From assembly GCA_003480425.1 (NCBI GenBank), contig QUJA01000066.1:1-9597 (forward strand): a stretch of 9,597 bases of DNA, in the 5' to 3' direction. The position numbers and the translations under genes are program-made. Numbering within the stretch: position 1 is the first letter of the stretch; every line of letters begins with the position of its first letter. Below are positions 1 through 8,300 of the stretch, one piece after another. The DNA comes from Firmicutes bacterium AM31-12AC. Its GTDB lineage: Bacteria > Bacillota > Clostridia > Lachnospirales > Lachnospiraceae. The notes below the pieces were generated by a model. It worked only from the letters and a program-made list of their open reading frames with translations. It ran no database searches and was not told where the DNA came from.

Positions 1-40
1 GGGTTTTCCGGCTTTTTTTGCAAAGCAAAAAAGCGAACCC
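1..40. repeat. Hairpin-forming palindromic repeat, cut by window edge
   Basis: The core arms GCTTTTTTTGC (11-21) and GCAAAAAAGC (25-34) flank an AAA loop, with outer GGGTT (1-5) and AACCC (36-40) also complementary. The right side continues as GTCCCCAATTGG (41-52), which has no left partner because the window starts at 1. The CCAATTGGGGACGGG-type sequence is familiar from dispersed palindromic elements in Clostridia, but that is from memory. It could alternatively act as a terminator for a gene to the left. Confidence 0.5.
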
Positions 41-57
41 GTCCCCAATTGGCTCTT

Positions 58-83
58 GTTAATGAGAACGTTTCTCAATTAAC
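58..83. promoter_or_regulatory. Fur-like inverted repeat upstream of the operon promoter
   Basis: GTTAATGAGAA (58-68) and TTCTCAATTAAC (72-83) form an inverted repeat around CGT, perfect over TGAGAA/TTCTCA and extended to GTTAA/TTAAC with one extra A on the right. It resembles Fur-family boxes of the ATGAGAA-n-TTCTCAT kind. It ends 10 bases before the -35 hexamer, so it is well placed for regulation of the operon. No T run follows, so it is unlikely to be a terminator. The regulator is inferred only from resemblance. Confidence 0.45.
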
Positions 84-93
84 ATATTTGTAA

Positions 94-123
94 TTGACAT
101 TCTATTAAAGAATAAAATATAGT
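94..123 (+). promoter_or_regulatory. Sigma-A-type promoter of the flavin operon
   Basis: A perfect -35 TTGACA at 94-99 is followed after 18 bases by TATAGT (118-123), five of six matches to TATAAT. Transcription would start near 130, giving a leader of about 30 bases before the ATG at 160. No other good promoter was seen before 5240, which fits one transcript for the closely packed genes up to 5246. Confidence 0.65.
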
Positions 124-159
124 ATAAAAAGTTAGATGAAAGTAACGAAAGGGAGACAT

Positions 160-1233
160 ATGAAACTAAAAGCGGTAATGGCATGCGTTTGCCTTAGCGT
201 ATCACTGTTATTAGGAGGTTGTAATAACATAAAGCAGGATACGACAACAGAGACAAAAAACACACAGACGGAAGAAAAAGCAGAATCCAATGAGGAAGCG
301 TCAAAAGATATATTTGCAATGGATACTTATATGACAGTGACTGCATATGGTGCCAAGGCGCAGGAAGCGGTTGACGAGGCAGAAGCGGAAATCCAGAGAT
401 TGGATGAACTGCTTTCGACAGGAAATGAAGAGAGTGAGATTGCACAATTAAATCAAAATAAAAGTGCGATATTGTCTGAAGATGCAGGGTATTTGGTAGA
501 ACGTGCATTAGAACTAAACAAGGAGACAGACGGAGCATTTGACATTGCAATTTATCCGGTCATGGAAGCATGGGGATTCCCAACACAGAATTATCAGGTG
601 CCGACAGCGGACACATTAGAATCTCTTTTAAAACTTGTCGATGCATCACAGATTATATACGACGAAGATAGCAGAAAGATTTCATTTGGCCAGGAAGGAA
701 TGAAAATTGATCTTGGAGGAATTGCAAAAGGGTATACTTCATCAAGAATCATGGAGATTTACAAGGAAAATAATATTTCCAGCGGATTAGTCAATCTTGG
801 AGGAAATGTGCAGGCACTTGGGACAAAAACAGATGGCAGTAAATGGCGCGTCGCAGTGCAAAGCCCGGATGACACAGAAGATTATCTTGGAATCCTGAGT
901 GTGCAGGATAAAGCGGTTATCACGTCGGGGGGATATGAGCGATATTTTGAACAGGATGGTAAGACGTATCATCATATTATTGATCCGAAAACCGGATATC
1001 CTGCGGAAAATGGATTGACGTCTGTCACGATTGTAAGTGAAGACGGAACATTGGCAGATGGATTGTCTACTTCTCTTTTTATTATGGGAAAAGAGAAAGC
1101 GATAGAATTCTGGAAAGCACATAGTGATGAGTTTGACATAATCATGCTGACAGATGAAGGAAAACTTTATGTGACGGAAGGAATTCAGGATGATTTTTCG
1201 ACAGAAATGGAGATGGAAATCATCAAGAAATAA
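160..1233 (+). CDS. apbE: FAD:protein FMN transferase lipoprotein (ApbE family)
   Basis: Predicted to move FMN from FAD onto a Thr or Ser of exported FMN-binding proteins, on the outer face of the membrane. The 357-residue product starts with a lipoprotein signal (lipobox LLLGGC, lipidated Cys21), then a charged linker. Visible ApbE motifs are FAMDTYMTVTAYG near the mature start, the DLGGIAKGY segment at 184-192, SGGYERYF at 256-263, HHIIDPKTGYPA at 271-282 and ADGLSTSLFIMG at 299-310, whose Asp and Thr belong to the family's metal and FAD site. Length is normal for the family. The ATG at 160 is chosen over the in-frame ATG at 136 because GAAAGGGAG lies just before it and the signal peptide then begins properly with MKLK. 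It leads the operon, and the FMN-binding genes just downstream are its expected substrates. It appears intact. Confidence 0.93.
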   Translation: MKLKAVMACVCLSVSLLLGGCNNIKQDTTTETKNTQTEEKAESNEEASKDIFAMDTYMTVTAYGAKAQEAVDEAEAEIQRLDELLSTGNEESEIAQLNQNKSAILSEDAGYLVERALELNKETDGAFDIAIYPVMEAWGFPTQNYQVPTADTLESLLKLVDASQIIYDEDSRKISFGQEGMKIDLGGIAKGYTSSRIMEIYKENNISSGLVNLGGNVQALGTKTDGSKWRVAVQSPDDTEDYLGILSVQDKAVITSGGYERYFEQDGKTYHHIIDPKTGYPAENGLTSVTIVSEDGTLADGLSTSLFIMGKEKAIEFWKAHSDEFDIIMLTDEGKLYVTEGIQDDFSTEMEMEIIKK

Positions 1234-1256
1234 AAGCGAAAGAAGAGGAAAATGTT

Positions 1257-3019
1257 ATGGATATGAACGATAAAGGAAAGAAAATAAAATCGTTTGCCCC
1301 GATTCTTTCTGTCGCATTGGTTACGGCCTGTGTAGTCGGTTCTTTAAGCGGATATAAGGAACCGGTCTAAAAGACGGAAAGGGTGGAAGATAAAGTATCA
1401 AAAACAACTTCATCGGAAAAGGTGGAAAAGAAAAGTACAGCAAAAGGCTCTTTTGATCTTGCGGATGGTGTTTATAAAGGGACCGGTACCGGATATGCCG
1501 GAGATATTACTGTGTCCGTTCAGATTAAGGATAAGCAGATTGTGGCGATTGATATCTTAAGTTCATCCGATGACGCAGCATTTTTCAATCGTGCGAAGGC
1601 AGTGATTGACCGAATTATAGAAGGACAGACATTGAATGTGGATACAGTATCGGGAGCGACCTATAGTTCAAATGGAATTATCAGTGCTGTGAAAATGCGC
1701 TGACAGGGGAAAAGGACAGCGGTGAGACAGGCCAGTCGCAATCGGGTGGAACAGCCGCAGCTGGAAGTTCAACTTCAGTGGCTCAGGTAGAAGACGCGTC
1801 CGGCTACAAAGATGGAACTTATTATGGAACCGGTACAGGATTTGGAGGAACCCTGAAGGTACAGGTAGATATCAGTGGTGGTAAGATTGCTGCAATTCAA
1901 ATATTGGAAAATAATGATGGAAGTGAATACATTTCCAAGGCATCTTCTATCATCAATGCAATTATTTCCAATCAGAGTACGAATGTGGACACCGTATCTG
2001 GAGCAACCTACAGTTCAGTCGGAATCATTCAAGCGGTGCGAGACGCACTCAGTCAGGCGGTGGTCAGCAGTGCAGACAGCAGTAGTCAGAGCAGCAACAC
2101 AAGTCAGTCAGATAAGAATGATTCCACAACAGATACAATTACCGGAACCGTTCCGTACAAAGAAGGAATCTATTATGGAACAGCAGAGGGCTACAGCGGA
2201 GATGTCAGTGTTGCAGTTGTTATTCAGGAACATACACTAAAGGCAATTTTGGTTACGGATAATTCGGATGATGAGGCATTTTTCAATCGTGCAATGGATG
2301 TTGTGAAAAATGTTATGAAAAAACAGAGTACCGATGTGGATACTGTCTCAGGGGCAACTTACAGTTCCAAAGGCTTGCTAAACGCAATCAAGAATGCATT
2401 GAAGCAGGCAGAGAAAGCAACCAACGGAGAATCACTGGATGAGAAAGTCGATACAGCAAAACTTACAGAAGCAATTGAAAATGTAAATAAACTGGAAGAG
2501 TCAGAATACACAGAAGCAACCTGGGCAGTTCTTAAAGTAAGATTGCAGGAAGCAAAAGAGGCAATGGAAGCGAAAGAACAAGCGGCTGTTAATAAGGCAT
2601 TAGATAACTTGAATCAGGCGGTGACATTGCTGGAGAAAAAGGATTCCGGAGATAATGAAGATAAAGATGACAGAGTCTACATTGATGGAACTTATACGGT
2701 GACAGTGCCATGTGAACCGGATGAAGATGAAGATTTTGAGACATATAACTTAACGATGAATGTGACGATTCGTGATGATAAAATCGTAGCAATCACGGAT
2801 ATTTATGGTGATGGCTCATCTACAAATGATAGTTATATCAAGAAAGCAACCAATGGTACATCATCAAAAGAAGGTGTCATTTCTCAGATTGTGAACAAGG
2901 GATTGCCGGAAGAAATTGATGCGGTATCGCGAGCAACTTGTTCTTCGAATGCAATCGTAGCAGGCTGTGAGAAAGCACTGGAAGAGGCGAAACGGCCGGA
3001 AAAGACGGAGGCTGAATAA
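1257..3019 (+). pseudogene. Multi-domain FMN-binding surface protein, broken by a stop and a frameshift
   Basis: One gene in three pieces. An ATG at 1257 (preceded by AAGAGGAA) opens a 37-residue signal or anchor segment that ends at an in-frame TAA (1368-1370). The same frame then continues through FMN-binding domain 1 (about 1464-1691, motif DTVSGATYSS with Thr codon 1659-1661) to a TGA at 1701-1703. Restoring one A to the A run at 1692-1695 joins it to the next frame (AVKNALTGEKDSG), which reads to 3019. That part has FMN-binding domains 2 and 3 (target Thr codons 2006-2008 and 2357-2359), a FIVAR helical module (2453-2644), an acidic linker and a fourth, divergent FMN-binding domain with DAVSRATCSS (2918-2947). 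Undamaged, it would be an exported carrier of at least three covalent FMNs. Fragments starting at internal GTGs (1383, 1778) lack a signal peptide. Sequencing error is a real alternative to true decay. Confidence 0.8.
1464..2416 (+). repeat. Three tandem FMN-binding modules
   Basis: Three consecutive modules share the order D-G-x-Y-x-G-T, a beta-rich stretch, then D-T-V-S-G-A-T-Y-S-S followed by a short helix. The target motifs lie at about 1641, 1988 and 2339, a spacing of about 350 bases including linkers. The first two modules end in Ser/Gly/Thr-rich linkers. A fourth canonical copy sits alone in the next gene (motif near 3367), which suggests growth by duplication of one domain. Confidence 0.8.
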
Positions 3020-3021
3020 CG

Positions 3022-3447
3022 ATGAGGGAGTTTTGGATTAGAGTCGTGAGTCTGATTATGGTTGTAGGCATTCTGGTCGGATATAATTCGGTTCTGGATG
3101 CAAGAGAAAAAAATGAAGAGATTGCAAAACTGAAGGCACAGGTGACGGAGACGCAGTCAGCAGAAAGTAACGACAGCAATTACAAAGATGGTACTTATCA
3201 GGGAGAGGCAGAAGGCTTCGGCGGAACGGTTGCTGTTGAGGTGAAGGTAGAAAAAGGAAAAATCACAGCAATCGAGATTGTAAGTGCTCAAAAAGAGGAT
3301 GGTGCTTATCTGTCTATGGCAAAAGACATCATTCCGAAAATCATCGAGTCACAGAGTACAGATGTAGATACTATCAGCGGAGCAACATTTAGCTCGACAG
3401 GAATTAAAAATGCTTCACAAGAAGCTTTAGAAAAGGCGGTGAAGTAA
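3022..3447 (+). CDS. Membrane-anchored single-domain FMN-binding protein
   Basis: This 141-residue protein has one N-terminal hydrophobic segment (about 6-22, not a lipobox), a charged helical stalk (27-45) and one FMN-binding domain (about 55-141). The flavinylation motif DTISGATFSS spans 116-125, and Thr122 is the predicted residue joined to FMN by the ApbE protein encoded upstream. The domain would face outside, tethered to the membrane. The ATG at 3022 follows the previous stop by two bases and is preceded by GGAGG (3007-3011). The next gene starts one base after its stop, so it is embedded in the operon. Because the larger upstream FMN-binding gene is broken, this is the only clearly functional covalent flavoprotein left here. 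Its likely role, by context, is to accept electrons from the NapH-like protein encoded next. Confidence 0.88.
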   Translation: MREFWIRVVSLIMVVGILVGYNSVLDAREKNEEIAKLKAQVTETQSAESNDSNYKDGTYQGEAEGFGGTVAVEVKVEKGKITAIEIVSAQKEDGAYLSMAKDIIPKIIESQSTDVDTISGATFSSTGIKNASQEALEKAVK

Positions 3448-3448
3448 G

Positions 3449-4321
3449 ATGAAAAAAATAGAACTACATTCTGTGTCAAAAAAACAATTAAAACAGATAC
3501 ATACATGGTTACGGGCTGCGATTCAACTTCTGTATTTTATTTTCATTCCTTCTGTATATACAGCAGCATTTGCCGGAGTGAAATACATATTTACACAGAT
3601 TGGAGCAGGAGGGCGGATTGAGCTCACATCTTTTGTGACAGTACTTATTCTGATTTGCTTATACACGATATTATTTGGCAGATTTTTCTGCGGATTTGCC
3701 TGTGCATTTGGGACATTGGGAGATGCAGTACATGCTTTGTACCGATACATTTTCAAGAAAATCAAAAAGAAACCGCTTCTGATTTCAGATGAATGGGCGA
3801 ATTGGTTGGACAAATTAAAATATGTTGTACTGACTGCGATTGTCTTAATGTGCTTTGCAGGTGTATATGGTAAAGCAAAAGGGACAAGCCCCTGGGATGT
3901 GTTTTCCATGATAAGAGCAGGTAATTTTAAATTGGGTGGTTATATCGTTGGCTTACTTATTTTAATTCTGATACTTGTAGGTATGTGTCTGGAAGAGAGA
4001 TTTTTCTGTAGAAATTTATGCCCGATGGGGGCGGTATTTTCATTGCTTCCGGTACTTCCGTTCTTCGCATTACATCGTGACCGCGAGAACTGTATCAAAG
4101 GATGCAGTGCCTGCACAAAAAAATGCCCCTCTGGAATTGGACTTCCAAAGGATGGTTCACCGAGAGTGGAAGGGGATTGTTTCCAGTGTCAGAAATGTAT
4201 AGATACATGTCCGAAAGGAAACATCCATACTGGAATTCGAAGCCTGAAAGGAAATGAAATCTGGTTTACACTTTTTAGAGGAATCTTGTTAGCAGCAATC
4301 TTAATCTGGGCAGGAGTATAA
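3449..4321 (+). CDS. NapH-like 4Fe-4S membrane protein
   Basis: A 290-residue integral membrane protein of the NapH/NosR-C-terminal type (Fer4_5 plus two ferredoxin sites). Hydrophobic segments lie near 23-45, 60-78, 124-140, 164-180 and 274-290. Two membrane-associated Cys pairs follow the F-x-x-C-x3-C pattern, FFCGFAC (C81, C85) and FFCRNLCP (C187, C191). Then come two 4Fe-4S sites: C215-x3-C219-x2-C222-x3-C226-P and C244-x2-C247-x2-C250-x3-C254-P. Such proteins pass electrons through the membrane domain to or from iron-sulfur clusters. Next to a flavin transferase and FMN-binding proteins, it most likely carries reducing equivalents to the external flavins. The electron donor is not encoded here. 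It starts one base after the previous stop. The family is clear, the exact partner is inferred, and related names include YccM-like or MauN-like. Confidence 0.85.
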   Translation: MKKIELHSVSKKQLKQIHTWLRAAIQLLYFIFIPSVYTAAFAGVKYIFTQIGAGGRIELTSFVTVLILICLYTILFGRFFCGFACAFGTLGDAVHALYRYIFKKIKKKPLLISDEWANWLDKLKYVVLTAIVLMCFAGVYGKAKGTSPWDVFSMIRAGNFKLGGYIVGLLILILILVGMCLEERFFCRNLCPMGAVFSLLPVLPFFALHRDRENCIKGCSACTKKCPSGIGLPKDGSPRVEGDCFQCQKCIDTCPKGNIHTGIRSLKGNEIWFTLFRGILLAAILIWAGV

Positions 4322-4323
4322 GG

Positions 4324-4713
4324 ATGAAGAAAAATGATGTCGTACTTGGTGGAGGAATTCTCGCCATTGCACTTGTTTTGTTTCTGGTCATGCATTTGAC
4401 CAGAAATGAAGCGGGTAATCAGATACAGATAACAGTTGATGGAGTGGTATATGGTACGTATTCTCTTGAAAAAAATCAAGTGATTGAAGTAAAAGAAGAT
4501 GACTTTTATAACCGTATTCGAATTCAAGATGGTGTGGCGTATATGGAAGAGGCAAATTGTCCGGATGGATATTGTGAAGAGCAGGGAAAAATCAATGGTT
4601 GTACACAGACGATAGTCTGCCTTCCACATAAATTAGTTGTGGAAGTATTGGATGTAAATGGATTGGAAGATGATAATGCAGTGGAAGATGTGCCTGATAC
4701 CATATCGAAATAA
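4324..4713 (+). CDS. NusG domain II-containing membrane-anchored protein
   Basis: A 129-residue protein with one N-terminal transmembrane helix (about 7-24) and an external NusG_II-type domain. The family's signature Cys-rich segment is present: NCPDGYC (C79, C84), then IVCLPHKLVVEV with C99, plus an additional C93. The ATG follows the previous stop by two bases, with AGGAG at 4312-4316. The family recurs beside ApbE, FMN-binding and Gx-type genes, and a NusG_II/Gx pair resembles the EetA/EetB proteins of the Listeria extracellular electron transfer locus (from memory). Its molecular job is not established; the conserved Cys residues would suit a metal or redox role. It is not a transcription factor despite the domain name. 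It appears complete. Confidence 0.82.
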   Translation: MKKNDVVLGGGILAIALVLFLVMHLTRNEAGNQIQITVDGVVYGTYSLEKNQVIEVKEDDFYNRIRIQDGVAYMEEANCPDGYCEEQGKINGCTQTIVCLPHKLVVEVLDVNGLEDDNAVEDVPDTISK

Positions 4714-4730
4714 ACAGAGGAGTGAAGGGA

Positions 4731-5246
4731 ATGAATCGTAATAAGAAGATTGCGAATATGGCAATGCTTGTTGCAGTTGCAATGATATTTAGCTATGTGG
4801 AAAGCCTGATTCCAATCAATTTTGGAGTGCCAGGGATGAAGCTTGGGATTGCCAATCTGGTTACTGTGACCGGAATATATTTTCTGACACTTCCGGAAGT
4901 ATTGTTGGTAGTAGTTATGCGAGTACTTCTGATTGGCTTTATGTTTGGAAATGGAATGTCAATCATATACAGTCTTGCAGGCGGAATATTAAGTGTTCTA
5001 GTTATGACGCTTTTGAAAAAGGCAAAAGGGTTTTCCGAAGTGGGAGTCAGCGTCGCAGGAGGAATCTCGCACAATATCGGTCAATTGATTGTTGCTTCTA
5101 TTGTGGTAGAGAACATGAAATTAGTATATTATCTTCCAGTACTTCTGACAGCAGGAACAATAACCGGATTCTTGATTGGAATATTAAGTAAAAAACTGCT
5201 TCCGGTTGTGAAAAAAGAGGCAGTAAAATCGATGGAAACTATATAA
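4731..5246 (+). CDS. Gx transporter family membrane protein
   Basis: A very hydrophobic 171-residue protein with about five membrane segments, of the family once annotated as heptaprenyl diphosphate synthase component I. Visible marks are GMKLGIAN (35-42), a Gly-rich helix SLAGGILSVL (81-90) and GGISHNIGQL (110-119). The ATG at 4731 is preferred over the in-frame GTG at 4722 because GAGGAG (4717-4722) then has normal spacing. It is the last gene of the tightly packed block, 17 bases after the previous stop. In Gram-positive extracellular electron transfer loci a similar protein pairs with the NusG_II protein. Its substrate is unknown; flavin or quinone-precursor transport is only a guess. No prenyl synthase catalytic subunit is encoded nearby, which argues against the old name. 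Confidence 0.8.
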   Translation: MNRNKKIANMAMLVAVAMIFSYVESLIPINFGVPGMKLGIANLVTVTGIYFLTLPEVLLVVVMRVLLIGFMFGNGMSIIYSLAGGILSVLVMTLLKKAKGFSEVGVSVAGGISHNIGQLIVASIVVENMKLVYYLPVLLTAGTITGFLIGILSKKLLPVVKKEAVKSMETI

Positions 5247-5260
5247 TTTTTTTTGATTAT

Positions 5261-5280
5261 AGGTTAGTAGAAGCTAACTT
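5261..5280. promoter_or_regulatory. Palindromic operator candidate before the large surface protein
   Basis: GGTTAG (5262-5267) and CTAACT (5274-5279) form an inverted repeat with a 6-base centre, and the flanking A/T adds one pair. The half-sites resemble DtxR-type metal-repressor sites (GGTTAG/CTAACC), although the centre is longer than in the classic site. A TATAAT (5242-5247) overlaps the stop codon of the previous gene but lacks a good -35. TTGATT (5253-5258) lies just upstream with a poorly spaced TTAATA. The exact promoter is therefore unclear. Confidence 0.35.
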
Positions 5281-5288
5281 AATAATAA

Positions 5289-5304
5289 ATTTTATCAATA
5301 AAAT
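5289..5304. repeat. Short AT-only palindrome in the leader of the large gene
   Basis: ATTTTAT (5289-5295) and ATAAAAT (5298-5304) form a perfect 7-base inverted repeat around CA, followed by CTTTTT and then the ribosome binding site AAGGAGG (5313-5319). The stem is too weak for a convincing terminator. It could be an operator or chance in AT-rich DNA. Confidence 0.3.
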
Positions 5305-5325
5305 CTTTTTAAAAGGAGGAACCTA

Positions 5326-8300
5326 ATGAAAAAGAAAAACATAACAACAAAAGCAATGACAATGGCTGTGGCAATGTCGATGGTAGCAGGACTTTGCCCG
5401 TCTACTGTATTTGCGGCAACAGGAAGTGAAGTTGCGAAAGATGGGGTGTATACAAGTACAAAGCATGTTGTGAATAACCCTGAAGATGAGAATGCCTGGA
5501 CAGAATATGATGTTCAAGTTAAGTTGACAGTAGAAAATGGAAAGTTTTCTGATATTGTAGTAGAACCACTTGAAAGATACGATGCAAAAGAGAGCGCCAG
5601 CTATTTTGCAAAAGCATATGATAAGTCAAAAGGAATAAAAACAAAGCTAGTAGGTCAGGCAGCAACAGAAGAGACGATTAATAGTTGGGATACAGTAAGC
5701 CAGGCAACATGTACTTCAAAGGCTGTTAAAGAAGCTGCACTCGAAGCAATCCGTTCAGCAGGAACAGCCACAGCAGTAGATACAACAGCATTGGAGCAGG
5801 CAATTGTAGCAGCAAAAGCATTGAATGAATCAGACTATACAGCAGATAGTTGGAAGGCAATGCAGACTGCATTGACAGCAGCAGAAAGCGCACAGGCAGC
5901 AAAGGAAAGCCAGGAAGCGGTGGATAAAGCAAAAGACACATTGAATACAGCAGTAAATGCGTTGGTGAAGGCAGATACAAAGGAAGAGTATTCATATGTT
6001 TATGTAGGAATGACATGGGCAGAGTACTGGGCAAATGAAGGTGTATTGAATGCAGGAAGCACAGCATCATCTGATGTGTTAGATTCCCATAATGAATATG
6101 ACAAGGGAGCTTTTGATGCTGTAACAAGAGCAACGACAAATCATGGCCTTCACAGAGGTAGTTTCCAGTGTAGTGCAGTGATTGAGACAAACGATGGACA
6201 GACATACAATCTTGCATATTGGAAAGATAAAACCATATTTGTAACAACAGACGGACAGGAAGTTGCAATTGGTGATATTAAGTCAAACATCAAAGATTAT
6301 AAAGTAACAGGACTGAAGTATGTACCGGTAAAAGTAAAGACAGCAGACCTTTCAGCATTAAAAGAGAAATATGCGGTAGTAGAGAATGGTGGAACACTTA
6401 GAGGTGGATACGGAGAAGGAAACTTAAGTTCCTATGAAGTGACAGCAAATGTAACAGATAATACAAATGGCTTAAAAGAAGCGGCAAAGAACGATGACGG
6501 AAGTTTTGTATTCTCAGCAAGAAAGAATGATGGAACAGAATCCGGACTGAAAGATGTCAGCTTAAAGAAAGCGGATGTAACACCATTTGTAAGAAAAACA
6601 ACAGATGGAAAGAAAAATACAGGAGCATTCGGAGATTTCCTGAGAGTAGATTTGGATGGAAACTACGGAGATCTGGGAGCAAATATGCAGGCAGTAGAGT
6701 GGACATACTATGGTTCAGACAGTAGCCGAACAAATGCAGTTGCAACATATGGAACAAAATTTGCATCAGATAACTGGATGCACAAATCAATGGGAATCCA
6801 GCTTGCATTAACAGAATCAGAGAGATGCCAGTTACCAGAAGGAACAGATGGAACAGGATATTGGAAATTGACAGTATATGCACTTGGATATGAAGATTAC
6901 ACATATGAATTTGAAGTAGGAGCAGATAATCTTGCATTAGAAGAAAAAGAAGCAAGTGCAGAAGATCTTGCAGCATTACAGGCAAAAGTAACAGAGGCAG
7001 AAGGACTTACAGAGTCAGATTACACAGCAGATAGCTGGAGCAATCTGCAGACAGAACTTCAGGAATCAAAAGACCTGCTTGCAAAAGAAAAACCATTGGA
7101 GGCAGAAGTAAAAGAGCAGACAACACATTTGACAGAAGCAATCAATAATCTGGTGAAGGCAGAGACAAAAGAAACATATGTCCTTATGAATATTCCGTAT
7201 GCAGCATTCTATAAAGCAGAGACAACAAACAATGAAGTAGAAGTGGATGCATTTACTTCAGCTACATTGAATAAAACACGCACAACGGGACTTTCAGGCG
7301 GTTCTTATCATGCAAATGAAGATGGTTCTAAAATTGATGGTATTACATATGCAGTAAAAGTGGATTCTTCTGTAGATCTTACAAAATATAAAGAAGTCAA
7401 AGATACAGATAAGGTAGAAATTACAGTAACAAATCGTGGAAAAACATCTACAACAACACTGGAAGGAAAAGATACGTTATTCCAGAATGAAACATATGCT
7501 TATTATCCATTAACAGAGACTCCTGCAAACTACAAAGAAGTTTCACTTGATGAAAATGGAAATCTTGTATTCAGTGAGGTAAAAGGACAGGGAGCAAAAG
7601 CTCTGACAGGAGTTACAGCAGAATTATTAACACGGTCTTCTTATGGTGATTATCAGCTTAATCTCGATGGACTTCCGAAAGATGAAATCACATCTTCCAA
7701 TGTAAATGCGGTTGTTGTAAAAACAACTGATGGAACAGCATATGGTATGCGTCATCTTGAAAATATCTGGAGAGGAAATGAGCTGGCTTGGAGTACAGGA
7801 TATACAGATTCAGTACATGGGTGCCCAACATCTTCCGCGCATTACGCATCTATGATGGGCAAGACAATTGACAGTATTGAATATTACACAACAAATGGTC
7901 TGTATACAATTGATATCGAAGATCTGTATGTTCCTGTAAAATTTGCAAAAACTGAAGATGCTGTTAAGGTTGCAGATTCAGATATTTCTGCAGGTAAGAC
8001 AACAATTGAATTGAATCTTCAGGACGACTTTGATCCAGAGTATAGTGTGGATGGTTTAGACGTGACAGTAGAAGGAAATGTATTGACATATAAGGCAGCC
8101 ACAGAAACAAGAGCGGCAGGTTCAATAGAGCCAGGTAAATATACGCTCACAGTAAAAGATAAAAATGGCAAATATGCAGATATTGTTACATCCTTCCTGC
8201 TGACAACAACAAATATGCCAGCTGCTTATGATTCAGAGAATAAGAAACTTGTACAGGCAGAAGGATTTGATGCTGATGCATTAAATTCATATATCGGGAA

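Noticed and set aside
194..1122. Minus-strand reading frames opposite the flavin transferase gene
   Set aside because: They have no ribosome binding sites, have implausible Leu/His/Cys-rich composition and lie wholly inside a well-supported plus-strand gene.
1692..1703. Programmed -1 frameshift joining the two parts of the FMN-binding gene
   Set aside because: The site reads GTG AAA ATG, not an X-XXY-YYZ slippery heptamer, and I see no strong stem just after it. The upstream in-frame TAA would still stop translation.
1383..1703. Independent small FMN-binding protein starting at GTG 1383
   Set aside because: It lacks a signal peptide, its GGAAAGG lies too close to the GTG, and its frame is continuous with the exported start at 1257 apart from one stop codon.
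1464..3447. CRISPR-like array from regularly spaced repeats
   Set aside because: The repeats are coding, diverged at the DNA level and about 350 bases apart; they are protein domains.
4731..5246. Heptaprenyl diphosphate synthase subunit
   Set aside because: The protein is a multi-pass membrane protein without DDxxD motifs, and no catalytic subunit is nearby. The label is a legacy annotation.
5247..5254. Rho-independent terminator ending the flavin operon (run of eight T)
   Set aside because: No GC-containing hairpin directly precedes the T run.
5986..7944. Penicillin-binding or carboxypeptidase function from the Tp47-like units
   Set aside because: Only the fold-level motifs are recognised, no transpeptidase SxxK/KTG active-site set is seen, and the context is redox or ligand binding.
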